64,000 nucleotides of DNA from the NCBI GenBank assembly GCA_033002965.1, contig JAURVB010013565.1:29405-93404 (forward strand), given 5' to 3'. Below the pieces are notes generated by a model. It was not told the DNA's origin and ran no database searches. It saw only the letters and a program-made list of their open reading frames with translations. The translations under genes and the position numbers were made by a program. Of this stretch, positions 57,466 to 64,000 are shown one piece after another. Every line of letters starts with the position of its first letter. Within the stretch, counting starts at the first letter, position 1. Origin of the DNA: Piper betle (Eukaryota; Streptophyta; Magnoliopsida; Piperales; Piperaceae).

Positions 57466-57593
57466 GCCACTTGCACGTGGCCATTTTCTGTTCTTGCCGC
57501 TTGCACGCGGCCTTGCACTTGCCGCCTGCGCGCGGCCCTTGGAGTCGGCTGCCTGCGTGCAGCCCTTTGTTTGTCTTGCCACCTGCGTGTGGC
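57466..57593 (+). other. Five tandem covarying stem-loops in LTR leader
   Basis: 16-base units at 57466, 57496, 57521, 57548 and 57578, each with a 5-bp stem and a 6-base YTGCRY loop: GCCAC/GTGGC, GCCGC/GCGGC, GCCGC/GCGGC, GCTGC/GCAGC, GCCAC/GTGGC. Every stem difference is compensated. Spacers of 9-14 bases are unrelated in sequence. Confidence 0.85.
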
Positions 57594-57776
57594 TTTCCTT
57601 GTTTTTCAATACTTGCATTGTAAAGCTTTCTCATAGTGAATTTCCAAAACCTTTCACTTCTAGTGTCATCGGGGGCTAACTCATACGCCCCTTGCACGGG
57701 GATCGCTAGGCTGACTTGTGGGTTTAGCGCCACAAGTGCCGCACGCACCGCTTGAAACTTCTTGGTGCGTGACAAG

Positions 57777-57789
57777 TGGTATCAGAGCC
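57777..57789 (+). other. Primer binding site of chromovirus element
   Basis: TGGTATCAGAGCC, initiator tRNA-Met type, 2 bases after the LTR. Confidence 0.9.
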
Positions 57790-57800
57790 TCGCTGTTGGG

Positions 57801-60800
57801 ATGTCTTCAACTGACGGGGAAACGAGTGGGGCGCTGCCAGCGCCGGCAGCTCGCACCTCAAAGAAGGAGAGGATCGCGAAATTGGAGTCAACAGTTCAAG
57901 AGCTCGAGGTGGCATGGACTGAGTTGGCTTCTGCCTCTGGCCTACTACAGAACCGGGTAGAGGAGAATGGCCAGATAGCACAGGACCTAGAGGAGTTGCG
58001 TGAAGATGTTCGTGCAACATTGGGCACATTCCGGGATGAGATCCAGGAAATGTCCACGACATTCCGAGACGAGATCAAAGAGCTGTCGAATCAGGTACGT
58101 GTGTTATTTCAAACTGTGGGAAATGAGGACCAAGGCTTCGGCCGCGGTCGTGGCCTTATGGCCACAAAACGAAAGATACCTGAGCCGCACGCCTATGGCG
58201 GGGCTAGAGATGCAAAAGAGTTGGAAAACTTCCTCTTTGATATGGATCAATACTTCCGGATGGCAAACCCGGATACTGAGGAAGAAAAGGTGGCCACGGC
58301 CACGATGTATCTTTCTGGTGACGCCAAGCTTTGGTGGCGGACGAAATATGCCGACATCGAGCAAGGTCGAATCCAGATCGATACGTGGGATGACCTGAAA
58401 AGGGAAATGAAGGCACAATTCTACCCCGAGCACGTTGAGTTTAATGCGCGACTACACTTGAGACGTCTCCAGCACACTGGGACGATCAAGGAGTATGTCA
58501 AGCAATTCTCTCAACTCATGCTGGATATTAGAGACATGGCTGAAAAAGATAAGCTCTTTTCGTTCATTGTGGGATTGAAACCGTGGGCCCAAACTGAGCT
58601 TAATCGCCGGGGTGTGCGTGACCTCGCGACCGCTATCGTTGAAGCGGAACGGTTGACAGATTTCAGCACGCATGATGGGAAGAAATCAGACCATAGCAAA
58701 AAGAGTGGTCAACAGACCAACTCACATACTTCCCATGGAAGCAACAACAAGCCCTTCAAGGGCAAGAGTCAGTATACTGAGAAAAGACCCACTCCCAAGG
58801 AATCCAGTTCCAAGGGATCAAGTTCCTCGAGTCAGCAACCCAAGCGTGGGTGCTTTTTGTGTGACGGGCCACACAAAGCGGCTGATTGTCCAATCAAAGG
58901 ATCCATCAATGCCATGTTTGCAAAGTGTGCAGAACAGAAGGCGAAAGGAAAAGAGGTCGTCAAAGTTGAGGACGAACCTAGGATGGGTGCCTTGACGTTG
59001 CTGAATGCAGTATGCAAACAGACGGCAAGGACCCCTCCCCTCTCAAAAGGCCTTATGTACATCGAAGCGAAGGTCAATGGCGTTCAAACCCGGGCTATGG
59101 TAGACACGGGTGCCACCCACAATTTCATGTCTGAAGGCGAGGCAATGAAATTGGGCGTAAAGATGGTAAAGGACCCAAGCCGCATAAAGGCAGTAAACTC
59201 TGAGGCCCGACAAGTTGCCGGGGTGGCAAAGGATGTAAGCATCACTGTCGGAAGGTGGAATGGAAGGACCAACTTCATGGTCATCCCCATGGATGATTTC
59301 CGAATTATCTTGGGCATGGAATTCATGCAAGAGGCAAACGTTGTGCCGATGCCTCACCTAAGGGCAGTTTGTCTGTTTGGGGAGAGCCCATGCATGGTGC
59401 CGGCCCTCCAGAAAGGCAAAGAATCAGTTGGGCTTCTCTCAGCTCTACAAGTGAATAAGGGCATTAAGAATGGCGAAGCCACATTCATTCTTGCCCCGTG
59501 TATGGAAGACCAGGCAGCGACTACTTCTCCAATACCACCCATCATTGATTGTGTGCTAAAAGAGTTTGGAGATGTTATGCCAGCTGCGTTGCCTAAGGGA
59601 CTCCCGCCACAAAGGGGAGTAGATCACAAGATCGAGTTGGTACCGGGTGCCACACCACCCGCAAGAGTGCCATACCGAATGGCCCCTCCAGAACTGGCTG
59701 AGTTGCGTAGACAGTTAGATGAACTCTTGGATGCCGGGTTCATCCGTCCATCTAGAGCCCCGTTTGGTGCACCGGTGCTCTTTCAGAAGAAACACGATGG
59801 GAGCTTAAGGTTATGCGTCGATTACCGAGCTCTTAACAAGCTGACCGTGAGGAACAATTACCCAATCCCACTGATTGCCGACTTGTTCGATCAGCTCTCG
59901 AGTGCTCGGTACTTTTCAAAGTTGGACTTGAGGTCTGGTTACTACCAAGTTCGCATTGCTCCGGGAGACGAAGCCAAGACGACTTGTGTAACCCGATATG
60001 GGGCCTTCGAATTCTTGGTGATGCCATTCGGCTTGACTAACGCCCCAGCTACATTCTGCACCTTGATGAACAACATTTTCCACGATTACTTGGACAAGTT
60101 CGTGGTGGTATATCTCGATGATATCGTTGTCTACAGTCGAACTTTGGAAGAACATGCTGAGCACTTGAGAACTGTCTTCAAACTGCTCCGCCGAAACCAG
60201 TTGTATGTCAAGCTAGAGAAATGCGCCTTTGTAAAAGATGAGATACTTTTCTTAGGGCATTGGGTTGGCGGTGGACAAATCCGCATGGATCAAGAGAAAG
60301 TCCGGGCCATTTCGGAATGGCCGGCACCTAAGTCAGTCCACGAACTGCGTTCCTTCCTTGGCTTGACTAACTATTATCGAAAGTTCATTGAGGGCTACTC
60401 ACATAAGGCTGCACCCCTCACTGATCTGACCAAGAGTGGGCTCAAATGGTGTTGGTCTGAGAAGGCACAAGGATCTTTTGATGGGTTGAAGTGCGCTATG
60501 ACAGAGGAGCCGGTGCTGCAGCTCCCAAACCACACCAAACCCTTTGAAGTTCAAACAGATGCATCAGATCTCGCTATCGGTGGGGTATTGATCCAGGAGG
60601 GACACCCGGTAGCCTACGAGAGCCGAAAACTCAATGAGACTGAACGACGCTATACTGTTCAAGAGAAAGAGATGACCGCTGTTATTCACTGCTTGAGGAC
60701 GTGGAGACATTATCTCCTTGGTTCTCGATTTGTGGTCAAGACGGACAACATCGCGAATAGTTACTTTTTGTCTCAAAAGAAGATATCTGCAAAGCAAGCG

Positions 60801-61124
60801 CGTTGGCAAGATTTCCTGTCGGAATATGACTTTGAACTTGAGCATAAGCCTGGGCGTGCTAACGTGGTAGCGGATGCTCTGAGTCGGAGGGCCGAACTCG
60901 CTGCATTGAAGGCTCAAGAGGTCGAGCATGTTAGCCAGTGCAAAGGTAACCTGCTGGACCAAATCGAGGGAAGGGCCAAACTCGCCTTTCAACTGCTGCC
61001 ACCCCTAAAATGTTTGCGGTACTTTCAAATGTGTCGTCGTGATCATCTCCGGCCGCCCTCTTGTGATAGAACCTTATGTGTCGAAGATGGATGCCATTGT
61101 TGCTCCTTGGCTGCCAGGAACTGA
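57801..61124 (+). CDS. gag-pol: Gag-pol polyprotein, Ty3/gypsy chromovirus type, truncated after RNase H
   Basis: Polyprotein of an LTR retrotransposon. I take ATG 57801, 11 bases after the primer binding site; an in-frame ATG at 57762 lies inside the LTR. About 1107 residues: N-terminal coiled coil (1-100), gag core (about 110-290), CCHC knuckle [13 protein letters not shown] (351-363), protease VDTGATHNF (Asp 435), reverse transcriptase with YLDD (771-774) and [12 protein letters not shown], and RNase H from TDASD (Asp about 920) to NVVADALSR (about 1025). The frame is uninterrupted to there, so it was recently intact. Similarity ends near residue 1060 (about 60985-61029). The last ~30 residues are an out-of-frame reading of a GH3 exon. 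Integrase, chromodomain and 3' LTR are missing. The RT is most like CRM/Galadriel-type chromoviruses, by eye. Confidence 0.9.
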   Translation: MSSTDGETSGALPAPAARTSKKERIAKLESTVQELEVAWTELASASGLLQNRVEENGQIAQDLEELREDVRATLGTFRDEIQEMSTTFRDEIKELSNQVRVLFQTVGNEDQGFGRGRGLMATKRKIPEPHAYGGARDAKELENFLFDMDQYFRMANPDTEEEKVATATMYLSGDAKLWWRTKYADIEQGRIQIDTWDDLKREMKAQFYPEHVEFNARLHLRRLQHTGTIKEYVKQFSQLMLDIRDMAEKDKLFSFIVGLKPWAQTELNRRGVRDLATAIVEAERLTDFSTHDGKKSDHSKKSGQQTNSHTSHGSNNKPFKGKSQYTEKRPTPKESSSKGSSSSSQQPKRGCFLCDGPHKAADCPIKGSINAMFAKCAEQKAKGKEVVKVEDEPRMGALTLLNAVCKQTARTPPLSKGLMYIEAKVNGVQTRAMVDTGATHNFMSEGEAMKLGVKMVKDPSRIKAVNSEARQVAGVAKDVSITVGRWNGRTNFMVIPMDDFRIILGMEFMQEANVVPMPHLRAVCLFGESPCMVPALQKGKESVGLLSALQVNKGIKNGEATFILAPCMEDQAATTSPIPPIIDCVLKEFGDVMPAALPKGLPPQRGVDHKIELVPGATPPARVPYRMAPPELAELRRQLDELLDAGFIRPSRAPFGAPVLFQKKHDGSLRLCVDYRALNKLTVRNNYPIPLIADLFDQLSSARYFSKLDLRSGYYQVRIAPGDEAKTTCVTRYGAFEFLVMPFGLTNAPATFCTLMNNIFHDYLDKFVVVYLDDIVVYSRTLEEHAEHLRTVFKLLRRNQLYVKLEKCAFVKDEILFLGHWVGGGQIRMDQEKVRAISEWPAPKSVHELRSFLGLTNYYRKFIEGYSHKAAPLTDLTKSGLKWCWSEKAQGSFDGLKCAMTEEPVLQLPNHTKPFEVQTDASDLAIGGVLIQEGHPVAYESRKLNETERRYTVQEKEMTAVIHCLRTWRHYLLGSRFVVKTDNIANSYFLSQKKISAKQARWQDFLSEYDFELEHKPGRANVVADALSRRAELAALKAQEVEHVSQCKGNLLDQIEGRAKLAFQLLPPLKCLRYFQMCRRDHLRPPSCDRTLCVEDGCHCCSLAARN

Positions 61125-61278
61125 AGGACAAGGTTTGGCCGATGTACTCTTTGGAGACTATGGATTCACTAGCAAGCTTGCTAGAACATGGTTCAAATCT
61201 GTGGATCAGCTCCACATGAGCTTTGGCGACCCACATTATGATCCAGTCTATCCATTCGGGCATGGACTGACTACATAG
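61030..61278 (+). pseudogene. 3' exon of a GH3 beta-glucosidase-like gene
   Basis: GH3 enzymes of this type hydrolyse beta-glucosidic bonds in cell-wall glucans and are normally secreted. The frame reads [17 protein letters not shown], then [32 protein letters not shown], then [12 protein letters not shown] and stop at 61276-61278. This is the C-terminal ~80 residues of a protein usually over 600 long. No splice acceptor is apparent just upstream; instead the chromovirus sequence joins it near 60985-61029, in a different frame. The catalytic N-terminal barrel is absent from the window. A gene relic, or a fragment carried with the retroelement by rearrangement. Confidence 0.8.
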
Positions 61279-61740
61279 CCGGCCAAATGATCCACTCTAT
61301 CCATTCAAGAGCAGGTCTAACTTTTTCACCTGAAGAACCTATTGTTCATTTTCCTTCTCCGTTTTGGTTGGAAACTTTTATTTTGCACCTGCAATGGCAA
61401 ATATTGTGCCTCTTTAAATGTAACTCCTCGATTTAGAAGTTAGAACAAGAAAATAACAAAATGTAATTGTAGGTTTAATTTTCAATATTTTGCTTCAATG
61501 CAATATCATCTTCTTCAATAAATGAAAAACTTGAACAGTAGAGGAATGCAACCAAATGCGAAAAGAGTACAATATTTATGTGACAGGAGTATCAAGGCAA
61601 GTTGCAATACACTATATCCATATCTTCAAATATATAGCTCCTCTAGGTCGCAAGTATGTGAAATTCACTCTATATGTTATTCATACTTCACAAGTACAAA
61701 GCTGACAACAAGAAGAGAGACTAAACGACATCAGCAGTAC
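61279..61740 (+). other. GH3 3' flank, no further gene
   Basis: AT-rich; likely the former 3' untranslated region and intergenic DNA. Confidence 0.4.
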
Positions 61741-61756
61741 ACAGCTCCCTTGTCGT

Positions 61757-61960
61757 TTATTTCCGTTTTCTCTGTCTTCCCCTCCTCGTCAATTTTATTG
61801 TCCTTGTCTTTTTCTTCTTCTCCTCATCAGATTCAACGTCTTCATCTTTCTTCTTCTTCTCCTTCTTATCCTTCTTCTTGTCCTTCTGTTCATATTCAAC
61901 ATCTTCGTCTTCCACCTCTTTCTTGTCTGCTCCATGTACCGTGAGTACTGGAGTTTCCAT
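61757..61960 (-). other. Lys/Glu-rich open frame, unrecognised
   Basis: A 67-codon minus-strand frame, dominated by KKDKKEKKKK and DEDVESDEEKKKK runs, ending in a basic stretch. It resembles the charged tail of nucleolar-type proteins in composition only. Underlying DNA is a TCT/CTT repeat, and no upstream domain is visible, so it may be merely low-complexity sequence. Confidence 0.25.
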
Positions 61961-62219
61961 CTATCTACAACTGGCTGAATTGTTCGTTCCAACAGAGCAT
62001 TATGTTGGTTAGGTACCCAAATTCATAATACGCCTAATGAAAATCTCATCAAATATAAATCAATGATTGCAACCAGCAGCTCGCTTTTGTATCTTCCTAC
62101 AGCATAAAAAAATCAAGAACCATGGTGACTTAGCTCTATTCAAGATCAAGTGCTCGACTAGATATGCAATGTGCAATTAAGCCGTTCCTAAAGAATCACA
62201 TAATTTTGAACAATTAAGC

Positions 62220-62530
62220 AAATGGGAGAAGGACATAACAAAAATGTTGAGGTCAAGAAGCGGGGGCCGAGGGCAGTGCACAACAGGGGCGGCAGGTGTG
62301 TGGGGTTTGAGGGTGGCTGGCGATCGAGGTGAGGGTCCAAGGGGCCTGGACCCAAGGCGGCCGACGGTGCGGAGAGGCAATAATGGTAAGGCATGGAGAG
62401 GCGGTGGGAGGCGGTGGAGGTGTGGAGGGGCGGTAGGGGAGGTTGTGGCTGGGTGCTGCACACTACCAACAGTTGATTATCATATGGGTATTTTGATTGG
62501 GGCTGTCCTGATGAACGGACGGCCAAGATG
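62220..62530. other. GC-rich unassigned block with a small hairpin
   Basis: Purine-biased G-rich DNA ending in GGCTGTCC...GGACGGCC (62501-62524), similar to the sub-terminal hairpin of the fold-back element just downstream. Perhaps a decayed relative. Confidence 0.35.
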
Positions 62531-62583
62531 AAAGATGGGTGTAAAGGAAATCATTACAACACACACATATATATATATATATA

Positions 62584-63358
62584 GGAGAAAAGTTTTCTAG
62601 CAATATGGTGCAGAAAAATTTCTGCACCATGTTATGATCTGAATTGTCCTTTTACAAGGACGGCTCAGATCAAAATAGTAAAACCCTAACCCTAACCCTA
62701 ACCCTTCCCATCCTCGGCAACAGCGGCGGCGATGACTCCAACGGTGGCACGAAGGCAGTGACGGGGCAGGGAGGTGGCGGCAGCGACAAGGGCAGGGAGG
62801 CGGCAATGGGGGCATGGAGGCAGCACTGGGGTGGCAAGGAGGTGGCCAGGAGGTGGCAACGAGGGCAGGGAGGCGGCGATGGCGACGAGGGCAGGGAGGC
62901 GGCGATGGGGGCGTGGAGGCGGCAATGGGGTGGCAAGGAGGCAGCAGGGAGGTGGCGACGAGGGCCATGGAGGCGGTGATGGGGCGGGCTGCCCACCCTG
63001 TGGCCGCCATCCTAGCCCCGTCACCACCTCCATGCCCTCGTCGCCATCATTGCCTCCCTGCCACCGTCGCCATCGCCACTTCCCTGCCACCGTTGTCGTG
63101 GCTACCTCCTTGCCACCCCATCGCTGCTTCCACACCCCCATCACTGCCTCCCTGCCCTCGTCACTGTCGCCACCACCCTGCCACCGTCACTGCCTCCCTG
63201 CCCCCATTGCTGCCTTCCTGCCGCCGCCGCCACCCAAGATGGGAAGGGTTAGGGTTAAGGTTTTTTATTACTTTGATCTGAGTCGTCCTTGTAATCGGAC
63301 AGCTTAGATCAAACATGGTGCAGAAAACTTTCTGCACCATGTTACAGAATAACTACCC
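62584..63358. mobile_element. Fold-back / Mutator-like non-autonomous element (about 775 bp)
   Basis: The two ends are inverted copies over about 130 bp: a near-perfect palindrome 'atggtgcagaaa...tttctgcaccat' (62606-62631; 63314-63339), a 'gatctgaattgtcc...ggacggctcagatc' hairpin, and a 'ccctaacccta' stretch. The middle is G-rich on the left half and C-rich on the right half (ggaggcggc-type repeats, then complementary), so the whole unit can fold into one large hairpin. It lies between two (TA)n runs, which hide the target duplication. All frames across it are artefacts. Confidence 0.75.
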
Positions 63359-63375
63359 TATATATATATATATAT

Positions 63376-64000
63376 AATGAGCGCTTGGGAGAGCCGGAGA
63401 CTGAAAAAATTTTTGCTCTGAGTTTTAATCCACACCGTTGTTGTGATCTAACGGCTTAGAATAAATGGAGCCTACATGTTCGTCACCCCGCCCCCCAATA
63501 TATCGTCTTCCACCTTCTACTCACAGCTGCTCGACACAGCCGCTCGGCATTGCTAGCCCCCTCTTGCCAAAGATAGCTACCGTCATTGCCAATTCGACAT
63601 CGCTGCCAAGAACCCCTCCCCTCCTCTCCCGCCGGAGACTTGTCGTTGCCGATTCAACATCATTGCCAAGACCCCAAAGTCTGATTAGATCGCAAAGGCC
63701 TTATCGGTTTTCCGGTAGCCGGAGGTGAGGAGGATTCCATGATGCATGGCGGCAATAGCTAGAAGTCGAAGATGGCATGGGAGAACCATTTTTGTTTAGG
63801 TTAATATTCAAGATCTTCCCCTCTCACAATTCCATTCTCCATTCTTTCTTTGCTTGAACAAAACAACAGGGAAGAACAATCAGATCTTTATCTTCTCCTA
63901 AAAATAAGACCTCCTCCATTCAATCTGTGTTTGCTTGAAGAAAACAGGGAACAAAATCAGATCTTCAACTCAATAAACTTTCCTTCCCTGAAAAAGTACC
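63376..64000. other. Unassigned; possible start of another fold-back-like element
   Basis: Begins 'gagcgcttgggagagccgg' and has a 'ccacaccgttgttgtgatctaacggctt' hairpin-like segment, as in Mutator-like MITE ends, but the right end would be outside the window. The rest shows no gene. Confidence 0.3.

Larger units (their letters stand above)
57231..57774 (+). mobile_element. 5' LTR of chromovirus-type element
   Basis: 544 bp. Starts TGTCACGATCC and ends TGCGTGACA, giving a 7-bp terminal inverted repeat TGTCACG/CGTGACA. TATA box ctatatagg at 57348-57356. The region after it holds five tandem stem-loops (57466-57593). The primer binding site follows directly. The frames reported over it are not genes. 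No 3' LTR is found in the window. Confidence 0.85.

Noticed and set aside
57397..57679. Cys/Leu-rich frames in the chromovirus LTR
   Set aside because: Produced by the hairpin repeats; located in an LTR upstream of the primer binding site.
61036..61124. C-terminal ~30 residues of the long polyprotein frame as a Cys-rich domain
   Set aside because: This is a wrong-frame reading of the GH3 exon.
62690..62706. Telomere-like ccctaaccctaa run
   Set aside because: Only about three units, mirrored at the other end of the fold-back element; it is part of the terminal repeat, not a telomere remnant.
62597..63307. Frames of 108-177 codons in the fold-back element
   Set aside because: Gly/Arg- or Pro/Ser-rich translations of ggaggcgg repeats, open on both strands.

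Overview
This window looks like repeat-rich, probably heterochromatic nuclear DNA of a flowering plant. It is AT-rich, full of microsatellites, and almost entirely built from plant-type transposable elements and an endogenous pararetrovirus. I find no intact host gene. The long LTRs contain GC-rich blocks that open reading frames on several frames at once; these are not genes.

Layout. (1) 1-7751: a minus-strand LTR element enters from the left edge (internal part 1-416, 5' LTR 417-3420). It abuts minus-strand pararetrovirus leader/promoter DNA, which is split by a solo LTR (family A, 3581-6430, 5-bp target-site duplication, TSD). At about 7160 the pararetrovirus flips to the plus strand and shows protease remnants. 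(2) 7752-16220: a truncated family C LTR, then a minus-strand tandem array of four family D LTRs separated by three short gag-derived internal regions. (3) 16221-26826: broken LTR pieces carrying element A (17250-25044), a gag-only retrotransposon with 2.7-2.9 kb LTRs and a perfect TSD. (4) 26827-43144: pararetrovirus reverse transcriptase/RNase H and downstream ORF, interrupted by a solo family C LTR (28652-42142, TSD atatt). That LTR is itself interrupted by a hAT-like element (30108-31011, 8-bp TSD) and by element B (31689-41036, TSD tagag), which has ~3 kb LTRs and a non-coding interior. (5) 43145-57230: older debris, including a tRNA-like cloverleaf, a minus-strand Tat/Ogre-type gag-protease remnant, a second tRNA-like sequence, a FAR1/MULE transposase pseudogene, an LTR fragment and tandem repeats. 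(6) 57231-61278: a chromovirus-type Ty3/gypsy element with an open gag-protease-RT-RNase H frame, broken after RNase H and joined to the last exon of a GH3 beta-glucosidase gene. (7) 61279-64000: low-complexity sequence and a fold-back element (62584-63358).

The nested insertions with exact TSDs give a relative chronology: pararetrovirus, then solo LTR C, then hAT and element B. The most unusual signal is a set of small hairpins kept in the long LTRs of several families with compensatory base changes, plus an independent series of five covarying hairpins in the leader of the chromovirus LTR. Family assignments rest on motifs read by eye; no database search was possible.
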